A DNA stretch of 64,000 bases from Callipepla californica brunnescens (Eukaryota > Chordata > Aves > Galliformes > Odontophoridae): positions 18,717,152-18,781,151 of the forward strand of contig JALIRH010000007.1 of the NCBI GenBank assembly GCA_023055505.1. The letters are read 5' to 3'. The notes beneath the pieces were generated by a model. It saw only the letters and a program-made list of their open reading frames with translations, searched no databases and was not told where the DNA came from. Position numbers and translations under genes: made by a program. Position 1 is the stretch's first letter. Every line of letters begins with the position of its first letter. Positions 51,353 through 63,562 of the stretch are shown here, piece after piece.

Positions 51353-53261
51353 AGTACAGTATGTTACAACACAATTATAGTCTTAAGACCTAAGGATGTT
51401 CCTTTTTTTTTTTTTTGAGCTCGTGTATGAAAAGGTGTTCCCTGACTTAATGCACCGTTTTGCAAGGCACATCTGGTTGGCTGCAGAGACCACTCCCAGC
51501 ACCCAGCCAGCACTTGGGCTGTACATGTGCTACCAAACAACACTCAGGTGTTACCAGTTAAAAGCTTCCTTGCGCAACCAAAGTCGCTTTATCCCTTCCC
51601 AAGGCTACATCTTCCTTCCCCAGTGTGAGTCAGTGTTGTGTATTCCTGAATAAATACCTTTCAGATGAGCTCATTTTGCAGCTGCACTTCAGAGGGACAG
51701 CCAAGTTGTATGCATTGTATTTATTCTGAAGTTTATGCCTCTATTTAGCTTGTGCTCCTGCAGGCTACTAGTCTCAGAGTCCATTCCTTGACAGAGCTTC
51801 TGTGTGCCAAAATACCTTCAAATACAGAACCCCTCCATTGTCATTAAGATAAAGTTTTGTGCATAATACTAAAGTAATAAGTCATGAACAGCTATGAGCA
51901 TTGGGAACCAAATCAGTGCTACGGTAGTAGATGTGCTGAGGTAAGACAGCATCCTACCTTCTATTTTGTATTCCCCTTTACAGACCTCTGAGAGGTCACG
52001 CTGATCCCTTTTGGCTGCAATGTTTCACCAAGGTAACCTATTCAGACAGTTTTTTTTTCCATATTTCTCCTGTGATTACTGCTTTCCACAGCAGTTTTGA
52101 CATGAGCATGTGATCCATAACAATTTTACCAGATGTATTGCATTATACTAAACTACAATGAAATTACTTTAAGTGCAAAGCAAATCAGATCAATCTATAA
52201 GAAAAAAACAGTGCCATCCTTTAGTACTGTCATCTGTCCATTAAATAGCAAACTTCACATGAGTATCACTGCATTAGCAATAACAGTAGTAGGTAATCTT
52301 TCCCTAAGAATCCTTGGGAAGCCAACTGGAGTCCCTCCAGTTGCTGACTTCTCTGTCACCACAGCTCCATTTTGAAATCTCTGGGGGAGCCAATGCAGTG
52401 CATCTGCTGTATGCTCTGTTTTGGTTTTTGGCTTTATTTTTTTTCCAACAAAATATTTCAGCCAATGCAATTGTGAAAAAAATACATATACAGCATCTTC
52501 TTCTGTGAAAATGCAGTGCTTGCTGTACTTGTGTGATGAGTGCGTTTCCTTTCATCAGCAGAATCGGAGAAATTAAGTTGTGTTGCATCAAAATTCCTGT
52601 AATCCTCAACATCCTAATGTTTGTTACTACCATTATTAATGCAGTGTCGTGTAAATCTTACATGTGCCCATCAAAACCAAGTGGGAGATATAAGTTGGAC
52701 TCCATCCATTTTGAAATGTCTGTAGTTCTGAAAACAGTTCTGATGCTAAAAGCAATAGATGGTGTGCTTGGATTCTTGGTCGTAAATAGGTTAAATAAAG
52801 CAGCTTGCCCCAGGTGAAGCAGCCAGTGTGTTGTGTGATGGGAAAGCAGGACTTCTAAATACAGCTGTTTCTATTAACACCACGAAGCCAGATAAGAATA
52901 CTTGATCTGCATGCTGTGTGTGAAGAAGAAGAAAACAGATATAAATGGGGACAGCATCAGGATTGAAATGCTATGTTATCTAGTTCACTTCTGTGTATTG
53001 AGGAATCGTGTTGTTTTAGCACTTGGTCTGGCTTACTTCATCTGGAAGTGCTGAAGGTGTTTTAAATTGTGTGTATTCAGTTTCTGATACGTTGCCATTA
53101 GCAGTGTTTGTGATAATGGACTCGCTTATCTTTACGGCTCTTGCTACTTCGAGTATGTATCCAGTGAAAGAAATGTAATGGCTGCTTGAGAAGGAGTCCG
53201 CCACTGAACGAGGAGGAAATGAAGGCACTGACCTTGATCGGGTCACAGTTTGAAAATGTTT
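51353..53261. other. Intergenic, no gene recognised
   Basis: Starts with a T-rich run. No protein or RNA is recognised. PRIM2, the next gene after RAB23 in human, was looked for by eye and not seen. Confidence 0.5.
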
Positions 53262-53495
53262 CAGAGAACCATAGAATCTTTAGAATTGGAAAGGATCTCT
53301 GAGGGCCATCTAGTCCAACTCCCCTGCAATGAACATGGACACCACAGGTACATCAAGTTGCCCAGGGCCTCATCCAGCTTCACCTTGGAAATCTCCAGGT
53401 GCAGGTCATCAACCACAGCACTGTGCAGTCTGTTCCAGTGCCTCACCACCATCACTGCAAAAGACTTTTTCCTTATATCTAACTTAAATCTTAAT
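53262..53495 (-). mobile_element. CR1 3' end, antisense
   Basis: It starts with agaaccatagaatctttaga, then gtccaactcccctgcaatga, a block (atggacaccacaggtacatc) typical of a subfamily not otherwise seen here, then cagtctgttccagtgcctca. Confidence 0.85.
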
Positions 53496-56314
53496 TTTTC
53501 AGAATTACATTAGCCTGCTGTTCAACAGGGTAAAGTCAGAGGTTCTAGAAGGTTATGAAAGAGCTGGCACTTCCATTGCAACAGTGAATTGAAGCAGAGC
53601 TGCCCAGACGCATCTACTGTAATGAGTTCCTCTTGCTGCTTACCATCATTTGTGAGCTCACCTGGGCTATTCAAACTTTCTGTAGTGCCTTCAATCCTTG
53701 GAATTATAGGAAGATGTTCCCATGAAGTGAAACCTCCCTGAAGATAAATGAGTGCCATTCTAGAGCTGCAGTGACTGGTGCATTGCACATAGGTGGGGTG
53801 ATTCTCATTGGCAATCGGGGGCTTCACAGAGAAGTTCAGTCACTCATCGACGTCACGTTTCCCTCGCATTGTTCAAGTTCTCTTTGAAGTCCCTGAAGGC
53901 TGTATAGGAAATAGACGATTTGAGAAATAGCTCGTGTGACCTTTTCTCTCCTTTGTGGCTGACCTTGGCAATCAGTAAGATGTTCTTACCACGCAGTGGC
54001 ATTTGAAACTTGCAGTGGTGAGAGCTAGGATAAAGAAGCGCACACTTGGATTGCTTTGTCTGGGCTTGTGCTGTTGCCTGGTTGCCAGATGTTTTTTATA
54101 TGAGAAAAATTTTAAGGACTGGAGTAATCCATAGCTGTCACATTAGTAGAAGCTGAAAACTTCAGCTTTGTCTGGGAGTCATATGTGTGCAGACCATTTT
54201 TGAGTCCAATTTGCATCCTATGTGAGATTGATGTGACCATTTTAAATGTGCTGTTAAGACAGAGCGTATCACCTCTCTGTGCTGAGGAGTCAGCATCTTT
54301 GTATCCTTGCTTTTGAAAGCACAGTTCTGCACGTTACAAATGTTGCCTACTATACCCTGTAGACACTTCTTGCTAATGTGGGCTGCCACATTAGGAGTTC
54401 AGTCTGTGAAGTCTTTATTTTACATTTTTATATTTACAGTTAAAGGGGACCTGGAAGTGACTCCTTTTAGGCTGTGTTTAGGTGGAAGTGACTGCTCTTG
54501 GACAACCTCTGTGATTATACAATGTTATGAGCTGGGAGTGTAATTTATTTATATTAAAGTACATTAAAATTGGTGTATATATTTCATCAAAAAATAATTT
54601 GCTGTGGGAATGCATTAACTGAGAAACAGATGTCGTTCAGTCAAACTTTCCCTCTCTGACCAAGTAACTTCAGTGATATTTTGACCACTGTGATGAAGGG
54701 ACAAAAGATTTGAGCCCAATCAAGCAGGAGAGAAATGTGAGCTAGATCCCGTTTTTCCAGATTAGAACACTAAGCACTAGACAAGTAAGTGTAGAAGACT
54801 GCCAAAATGTTGCCTCATGCTTTTTGTGAGGTTGGAAGCTCACCAGATGATGACTCCTAGGGCAAGTGATGCATACTGTTCTTGTTGCACTGTCCTTTTT
54901 TGGTCTGCTTCTTTCCCAGTCCCTTCTTGGTACTGGATATTCAAAAGGGGTTCTTGAAAACTCACACAGACATAGTTAGAGGATATAGGTGCTATGAATT
55001 CTGACCCTGTCCACCTGCAGCGTGGCTGGAGTGCAGGGATTGCTAGGGCCTGGATGAGTGCTCACAAATCAAACCATGATGTGAAAGGCATTCTTCCCCA
55101 AAGCAGGTTGTTCTTTTGAAGCCTGGGATAAAGAAGACACTTGAAAATGGAAATTAGTTTTGGTGTCTGAATCCGTGACAACAGATCCACACAGGAGAAA
55201 ATGCACCCTTCTTTCTTGGGCATTTATTATTACCTGTTCAGTCCTCCCATGTGCTAGCTGCTGTAAATCCTCATGGAGGAGTGTTACTCTCCAATCCTTG
55301 ATCATTTCCTGAGTAAGATCAGGCAGAAACTGCCGTTGTTTGTGACTGAGGGTGTATCTATCTGGCTGGTGTCAGGAAAATAATCTCAGTATCTCACAGT
55401 GTAGAAGTATATAGATCATTTGTGGCATATAAGTAAAGTAGATTCTTAAGTGCTTTCGGAAATTTCTGTCCGAGAAATCACAGTGTGGGAAAAAAAACCA
55501 TGACTAAGTCGCTCCTGAGCATCAGAGTGAAGACTTCTCCTGTCTTCTGTTTCACATTCATGTATTGATTACTTACACCACGTGGCTGGTTGCAGCTGAG
55601 GGTGTGTTAGAGGTCTTTGGTATTCATTTCAGACGCTCATCTGTGTTGCCAACTTACGACAAATTTCAGGGAAGCTCTCAGGTATCTTCCCAAAAGGCCT
55701 GTAGGAGTCAGTTACATAACTTGCCTCTCAAAGGAAAATGTTGAGAAAACATTCACAAAATGTATGTTAATTACATGTCACTGGGAAGAAAAGAAAATCT
55801 TAGATGGTGAGATGTGGTGAGCTGGGACGGTGCTGCAGCTTGCCTTACAGTAGGTTGCCTATAGCACCTGTCAGCACAGGGCTTGACTTTCACTGCAGCT
55901 GGCTTTGTTCAAATGAGTACAGCTCATGCTTGGCTTCCCAGTGACACTGAGTCACCAACCTCCTGCTAAATGAGCAGACCTCTGGGGAAGCTGCAAGGGA
56001 CTGATCTGTGGAAATCCACCATTCACTGACATTTCAGAATAATTAGGACTGAAAAACCTATCCCTCCTCTATACCAGTTGGGTTATAAAAAGATTATATT
56101 TAGCCAAGCATAACTATGTGGTTATTTTGCTAGTCTGCCGATGAGCTTTCTTTATCTTGAAGATGTGATGTTTTATACAGTGTGGTACCACTAGATCTGC
56201 ATTCCAAATCTACTTCTTTTCTTACCTGAGGGACACACTGCACTTCTTAACTTTTCCAAAGAACACAGGAACAGAACACTCAGGTCCTACTGTATAATCT
56301 GCACTAATGACAAT
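53496..56314. other. Intergenic, no gene recognised
   Basis: Several minus-strand frames of 75-100 codons occur (53522-53827, 54162-54389, 55069-55390). They resemble nothing I know and are left uncalled. Confidence 0.45.
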
Positions 56315-57925
56315 TCACCTAAAATAATCCATTGTTAGAAAACTGTAAGAACCAGTTCTTGGACCCAAGCTGTATTTTTTAGGCCTCAGTACTGTATCGA
56401 ACACCTTTCCTCTGACACGGTGCCCATTATAGGAGGTGTCTGTCCCACATGGATGCAGTGATAATAGAAGAGTGGTCAAATCCACCAAAAATGCTAAACC
56501 TGTGAGCCATCTTTTGTCTTCAAGTTCTGGTACTAATTTTCCTTTTGCATCCATAAATGAATTCCTTTTGGAATAATAAAATCTTTCTAGAATTTCACCC
56601 CTCCTTAGCCACTTTCCTTCAGGAATGTGAATGATGTCCTCATGGTCACCATTGATACTTTTAAGGAACTCCTGGAACTGGTGATGATTCAGTCCATTGG
56701 ACGTTATGAACTTCGCAGCTTTGATGACATTATGTCATCAGTGACACGGACAATGACACCCTCAGCAAGTTTGCGGATGGCACCAAGCTGAGCAGTGCAG
56801 TCGATACATTGGAGGGAAGGGACGCCATCCAGAGGGACCTGGACAGTCTGGAGAAGTGGACCTGTGTAAACCTAATGAGGTTCAACAAGGCCAAGTGCAA
56901 GGTGCTGCACGTGGGCTGGGGCAATCCCAGGTATTTCTACAGACTGGGGGAGAAACTCCTGGAGAGCAGCTCTGCAGAGAAGGACTTGGGGGTCCTGGTG
57001 GATGAAAAGCTGGACATGAGTCAGAAGGGTGCACTTGCAGCCCAGAGGACCAGCTATATCCTGGGTTGCATTAAAAAAGGGCTGGCCAGCAGGGAGAGGG
57101 AGGAGACTGTCCCCCTCTACTCAGCTCTTGTGAGGCCCCATGTGAAGTACTGTGTCCAGGCCTGGGGCCCCCAGCACAAGAAAGACACAGAGCTATTGGA
57201 GCAGTTCCAGAGGAGTGCCACTAAAATGACCAGAGGGCTGGAGCACCTCTCCTATGAGGAAAGGTTGAAGGAACTGGGCTTGTTTATCTTGGAGAAGAGA
57301 AGGCTCCGGGGAGACCTCATTGTGGCCTTCTAGTACTTGAAGGGAGCATATAAAGAGGAGGGGGAGCAATTGTTTATATGGGTCAGTCGTGACAAGACAA
57401 GTGGGAATGGTTTTAAACTAAGACAGAGGAGATTTAGGTTTGATGTGAGGAGGAAGTTTTTCACTCACAGGGTGGTGACACACAGGAACAGGTTGCCCAG
57501 AGAGGTTGTGGATGTCCCATCCCCAGAGGCATTCAAGGCAAGGCTGGATGTGGCTCTGGGCAGCCTGCTCTAGTGGTTGGCGACCCTGCCCATGGCATGA
57601 GACTGAACCTCGATGATCTTTGAGGTTCTTTTTCAAGCCAGGCCACTCTATGATCCTTTATTCTATGACTATCCTTTTTTAAAGCTTTCACACATGTATG
57701 TTCTTGGTGTATACAATCCAGTCATATTACATCAAACACGAGTGATCATCTTCTCTTAATTTTTATAAATTCCTCTTATTTTACCAACCATGTCCAGGGC
57801 ACCACCAGTAGCTATATCAGATATGTTGACAAGGGTTAAAGAAAATTACTTTGATGTAATTTTTGTTGCTTCATAAAAATCAAGAGATTTAGTTGCGTCT
57901 TTTAATGGTACCCAAAAGCTAGTTT
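56315..57925 (-). pseudogene. hAT-type (ZBED/GTF2IRD2-like) transposase fossil, split by CR1
   Basis: On the minus strand two pieces read as one transposase. The upstream piece (57911 down to 57671) has VPLKDATKSLDFYEATK, one stop, then ALDMVGKIRGIYK, which corresponds to the family's TDGAPAMVGKKxG block; it then degrades with further stops. The downstream piece (56734 down to 56315) is open for 140 codons. It has KAAKFITSNGLNHHQFQEFL, GKWLRRGEILERF, FMDAKGKLVPELEDKRW and LAFLVDLTTLL, matching the conserved NFIRSxxLNHRQF, EVRWLSRGxVLxRF and DLAFLVDIT blocks of hAT-derived proteins (from memory). A 0.93 kb CR1 sits exactly between them. Terminal inverted repeats, the BED finger and the hATC dimerisation end were not found. 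It is a dead copy of a DNA transposon or of a domesticated ZBED-like gene. Confidence 0.75.
56737..57670 (+). mobile_element. CR1, 0.93 kb, with nearly open ORF2 C-terminus
   Basis: The reverse-transcriptase C-terminal part reads from about 56753 ([20 protein letters not shown]) through [31 protein letters not shown] and [20 protein letters not shown] to [12 protein letters not shown] single TAG (57331-57333) interrupts it before the same frame resumes (GAYKEEGEQLF ... RLPREVVDVPSPEAFKARL) to a stop at 57571-57573. The tail (ctctatgatcctttattctatgac) follows. It is 5'-truncated. It is inserted antisense in the hAT fossil. Confidence 0.92.
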
Positions 57926-60900
57926 TTTTTAGTGATACTGTATTCATTATCAGTACCTCTCCCCTTCCCCTGATTCTGGCCCACATGGCACTGATTGCAC
58001 ACCGCTGTTTGGTTCACTTATTCTTAAACTGGTTTTGATTACTTATAATGCAGGAGGTATGTTACCAAACACCTACACATTGCTGAGAAGTGTTCAGAAA
58101 TGAAACAAACAGACTGCAGACAAAAGTTACACAACAGTAATGTGGTTAGAAGCAGAGTAGTGAAAAGCGTTACCATCAACCTATTTGATGCAAGAACAAT
58201 TTACTGAAATGGTTCGTTCCTTAAAATGGCTCGTAATGGTTCTCATTTGATGTTAAATCCCTGGAATTTCTGTGTCGAGGCAATCTGATCTACCTTTTTG
58301 AAAAGAGTAGACACTAATATGGCCAGTTTTAAATGGGGAAAACAGCCATTCTGTATGATCTTGCCTTTAAAACATTGAATACTGTCATTTATAAGGACAT
58401 CCTGGCTTTGTGGTCTGGTCCTCTCTCTTATTTTCTACACATTAGATGTCTTGGTTCACTTCAAACACTGCAATCATGTATCAACCTGTTAAGGTTTTGA
58501 GTTTTAATTAATTTCCTTTAAACTCCTGTTATTTAGATGTTGAACTTGAGAAACATAACATTAATATGTGAAAAACTGACAGTGCGTATAAGCATTGAGA
58601 AGGACTTTTAGAACACTGAATATTACGCATCAGGAAGACCCAGTTCTGGGCACACCCTTCATTGGTGCTGAACTGCAGCAGGGCTAAAGATGGATAAAGG
58701 AATCTGGTCAGGAAACTCCACCAATACCACAAGCCAGAGATTTGGGAACGGGAAGAACACATTAAATGTGAGTAAATAAAGGAGGCACAGATACAAGTAT
58801 TGTATCTGTGGGAGTGATTTTGAGCTTCCTACATGAGCAAATCCCCCTTGACTGTTACTAGAAAACTTCAGTTCCTTGGTGTTACTATGTGAAATGAAAG
58901 ACGTGCACAGAATGCAACCTGATTTCCTCCCATGTGGGGACACAGGAATTGAAAAGGAATTTTCTGGACTTAGTAGCATCTGTTAGAAGAAGATTTAGAA
59001 TTGAAAGTGACAAAAAGAAAATAGATTCTCTTCTGTCATTTTACAACACGTTGTGATAAGGAGACGAATCCAAGCTGGTGAAGTTGTGCTGGAAGATCTG
59101 AAAGGACTGAAGGAGTTTTTCAATTAGGCTTACTTTGTTAAAGAAAGGGGGCACAGAACAAGTGAACGCTCAGAGGAGATGCAGAAATGGTAAATTTAGA
59201 GCTAATAGCAGCAGCTGTGGGATTGGAAGAAAGCAGTAACAGCTTCCTGTAAGGATGTGTTTGGATTCTGTGTAGTTTATGGCTAAGTAATGCATTTGTT
59301 TATTCTGAATAAATATGGAAGAGATAAGGGATGCCCTTCTTCACATCTTTTTTACCACCTTTCTTTACATCTCATTAAAATTGTTCCCTGACACAGCCCT
59401 CTCCTGACCAATCTACTGATAAAAAAAAAAAGAGATTTGAAAAATTTATTCATTCATTTTCTGCAGGCTGCCTGCATTGCAGGTTCTTTACTTCAGAGAG
59501 GAACTGATGGGACAGTTAGATTACATACCGATCATTTACAAAGACCACATCCCATTTTGAAGGCTTTGAGAATAAGCCAACTGGAAACAGCTTGCTTGCT
59601 TGAGGTCCCAGCACTCATCCTGGGAACTCTCGGTTTTCATCCATTTCTCTTTTTGTCCAGCTTCTTTTGGCCGTGTTGTGTAGGATTTCTCTGCACGTGG
59701 CCACCTTAAATGTCTGTTTCCTCTCCCTCCATGAAGGTCAGCAAGTGACCAGCCCCACTCGTGGCCTTGTGGACTGGGTTTTTCATGACGTTGCCTACTG
59801 AAATTCAGCTTCCCTCACCCAACGAAAAGGAGCTCAACTATCTCAAGCAGGATGGCTGACTCATTGTACTAACCAAATTCAGTGAAGCTACATCCAATTT
59901 TCACCATGACACTGCAAAAGAAAAACACCTGGGGCTCTGTTTGGTTTTGAGTAGAAAATACTGAGCATGAGTTCTATGTCCCTAAAATAACATGTGATTC
60001 ATCTTTTGTTAAAGTAAGTAGCAAAAATACATTGTAGGCCTTTCGTTCTCAGAGATGTCTGTCTCTCTAACTTCAGTTAAATCCATTAGCTGAAGTTAGA
60101 AACAACCTTTAGATGGCTAAATTAGGTGAGCAAGGGTAATTATCTGCATTACTGTGTTTCAGAAGTTCTCATTTTTATTACTTCAAAATATGACCTCATG
60201 AAATATAATTCAGCTGACTGCTTTGTCCAGTGTAACTGAGCAAAAATGCTTGTAAAAACAAAATAGACACAGCTGTGGCAGATCTACTCAACAAACGGCA
60301 CACATACGCTGCAAGTCATGACCTGCGGTGAATTGGCTAAAAATGTCAAGGGCTGAATCACTGCAGTTTGAGCAAATCTGATGGTAGGAATTGGCTGAAT
60401 TCACAGAGATTAAAAAAAAATAATTATTAAAACGTCATGTTGAAAAAGATTTATTTCAATCAGGAATCTGCAGCACAGATTCAGGAATGTCCAACTCATC
60501 TCCGTTTACACAATGTCCCATGTTTTATACAACACATAATCAATGGAACTTGTTGTTTGGCAGCTTATTAAGGGCCCAGTAGATTTCAGTACTAATGGTC
60601 GGTATTTTGAGCTGTCTTTTGGGCGCGTGGGCAGCCATGTTCTATGATATTCCACAAACAGGATGTGCATGGTTTACAAGTGGTAAGCAAGTGCATTCTG
60701 ACTCACACAAAAACCAGCTTGTATTTAATGGCCTTTTAGATTAAACATTTATACACTCACTTCTCCGGACACGGCACCCAGGGTCCTTGCTCCCAGCTGA
60801 GTGCAGCGATGAGGAGAAAAGCAGGATTCACCCACAGACCTGCAGGGTTGCTGTCCTCTACCACCAGGACTACAGAAAGAAAGAGATAAGGCTCATATAA

Positions 60901-60956
60901 CAGAACACACATTACTAAGGTGGTAGGAGACACTGCATTTGGAAAAGCTGTAATAT
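57926..60956. other. Intergenic, no gene recognised
   Basis: AT-rich sequence without recognisable exons or repeats, apart from a 15-base inverted repeat at 60066-60100. Confidence 0.5.
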
Positions 60957-61060
60957 CATAGAATCATAGAATCAACAAGGTTGTAGAAGACCTACGAGAT
61001 CATCCAGACCAACTGTCCACCTATCACCAATAGTTCTCACTAAATATGGCATCCTTCAGG
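60957..61060 (-). mobile_element. CR1 3' fragment
   Basis: It starts with the doubled tail atcatagaatcatagaatca, then acaaggttgtagaagaccta and catccagaccaactgtccac. Only about 100 bases are recognisable. Confidence 0.78.
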
Positions 61061-62804
61061 ACATACACTAGCTAAAACATGAAATTAGGAATAAACTGTT
61101 CTTATATATCAATTCCCCCATGGATGTTTACATTGTGTACTCTGTGGAAATTTCCTTTGCAACCTCTGGTACTGATCACTGTCAGAAACACTGCCGTAAG
61201 TAGGTGCTTGGGCTGTTCCTGCATTTGCAGCTCCAGTGTTTTGTATAGATGTGTGCATTTCTGTAGAAAGACCTACAAGCAACCTACGTTCTGTACTGTT
61301 CTGATGTTAATGAGCAGAAAGATAAATTCATTGATTGCTTTTACTTACTGATAGTCCATCAGGCAGCGCATTAATGCCAGCATATGGATTGTTAAATTTC
61401 TTGTAGAATATTCCTGACAGCTGAGGACAGTGATAGTAAAAGATCTATCCAATGACTACCTATGTTTTCCACCAAATAGATCAGCATTCCATTTGTCAGC
61501 ACTACAGACAGAAAACAACCCAGAGTTACTTCATTTTCAGAAGTATATTTATCTGTTCCTATTTTCACTTCACAATCTTGGTGATGTCCTTGGGGATGGT
61601 TACTGTGAAAGGATATTGGCATTTAATCCAGTGCCTCACTTATGGAGCTAGTGACCCGTGGCTCTCTTGTTTTAGATTTATAATTTCCACTTTGAAAGCT
61701 TCCAATTTTCTTTAGTACCGAGCCTCTCTGACTAGTGAATAGTTATCAGTCACCTTAAGATTGGTATGATTGGATTTGTATCTTTTCTATTTATTGTGTT
61801 GACTTTACAGCCTTTCTCTCTATATGTAAATGATTTTTTTCCTAAACCATCACGTAGCTCAATCTTTTTTGTGAAAGATATGCCAAGAGGACCTGTTCTT
61901 GTCACTTAGAAAAAAGATTCAATCATTGCTTCCCTTCATGTATGAATTTATGATGGCTATGATGATGCATAAGGAGGAGACAGGTCCTGAGGAGACTGGC
62001 TCAGGCTCAACACACACGAGAGTCATCCTCTGGTGATCTTCTGTTAACTGAGAACTGTATGGTTGGTCTAGCTTGATCCTCTTGAAATTTACACAAGGAC
62101 TCTCTTGAGAGTTGTACAGTGCTGCCTCTACTCCTTCTTTACCGTACAAAAAGGCTCTTGATAAAGATCGTCACTTCTGGACTTCTGTAGATACAAACTC
62201 CGGCCCTAACTTTTCTTCTGTGATTATGCTTTGATACCTATTCATCTTTAAACCACTTAGCTCTTCTCTTTCCTCATGTGTTCTCTCCAATAACTCTGGA
62301 AAACATAGGCCAAATTAAACCAAATAATATCTAAAAGCATCTTGAAGATGGTGACATTCTGAAAGGCGGCAACTAAGTAGAAGACGACGACCTGGATAAG
62401 TGAGTATGCTCACTGAGGGCAGAATGGAAGAAATCATCTATCACTTCTGATTGCCACATCTTAGCTAATCAGACTTTGGGCTACGCTCAGCACCTGCATT
62501 ATTTCTTTAATTTTTTTCTCGGAGTGAGGAAGAAAGGACCCAGGAAACAAGAAAATCTGAAGAAAATGTGAGGTTATTGTGTATGGCATAGAGCAGTGTG
62601 CAGTGAATAGGGGACAGAAAAGGCAATGGTAAAGAGGAAGACAAATTGCATGTGTTCTGAGACTAAGGGATTTATTTCTAATCCCACGCAGAGCTCACAA
62701 ATTACTCCAGGTCTTAGATAGCTTAAAGAGATCTTTTCTCAGTGACCTGCGGGTTACTCTCCATTCCCAGCTGAAACAAAGGCTGTAGAGTTGGGCAGAA
62801 AGGA
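61061..62804. other. Intergenic, no gene recognised
   Basis: Holds an exon-like minus-strand frame at 62330-61919 with a good acceptor but an in-frame TGA. No identifiable product. Confidence 0.45.
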
Positions 62805-63562
62805 ACCAGATGAAGTATGATGAGAGCAAGTCTTGCACCTAAGGTGGAATATCCACATGCACCAGTACAGGTTGGGGGATGACCTGCTGGAGAGGAGCTC
62901 TGAGGAGGGGGACCTGGGTGTCCTCGTGAATGGCACGTTGGCCATGAGCCAGCAGTGTGCCCTGGTGGACAAGAAGGCCAATGGGATCCTGGGGTGCATT
63001 AAAAAGAGCGTGGCAAGCAGGTCGAGGGAGGTGATCCTCCCCCTCTACTCTGCCCTGGTCGGGCCCCACCTGGAGTTCTGTGTCCAGTTCTGGGCTCCCC
63101 AGTACAAAAAAGACAGGGACTTCCTTGAAAGAGTTCAGCAGAGGGCTACAGAGATGATAAATTATGTGGAACACCTCCCTTATGAGAAAAGGCTGAGAGC
63201 CCTGGGTCTGTTCAGCCTTGAGAAAAGAAGACCCACATCTATAAATATCTAAGGAGTGGGAGGCAAAGGGACGAGGCTGGACTCTTTTCTACAGTGTGTG
63301 GTGATAGGATGAGGGGAAAAGGCCACAAACTGATGCATAGGAAGATCTGCACAAATGTGTGTGGGAACTTCTTCACAGTGCAGTGACGGAGCACTGGCAC
63401 AGGCTGCACAGAGAGGTGATGGAGTCTCCTTCTCTGGAGACGTTCCAGACCCACCTGGACACCTACCTGTGCAACCTGGGCTAGGGAGCTGCTTTGGCAG
63501 GGGGTTGGACTCGATGATCTTTAGAGGTCCCTTCCAACCCCTACAGTTCTGTGATTCTGTGA
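62805..63562 (+). mobile_element. CR1, 0.76 kb, young subfamily, partly open ORF2
   Basis: The frame 62833-63249 is open and reads as the CR1 reverse-transcriptase C-terminus ([79 protein letters not shown]). It is then closed by a TAA in the 3' part. The remainder matches the 3' blocks of the copies at 22281 and 46216 and ends in tctgtgattctgtga. Confidence 0.92.

Noticed and set aside
51396..51660. Possible LTR with AATAAA near 51648
   Set aside because: No paired ends, primer-binding site or second copy could be seen; the hexamer alone is not enough.
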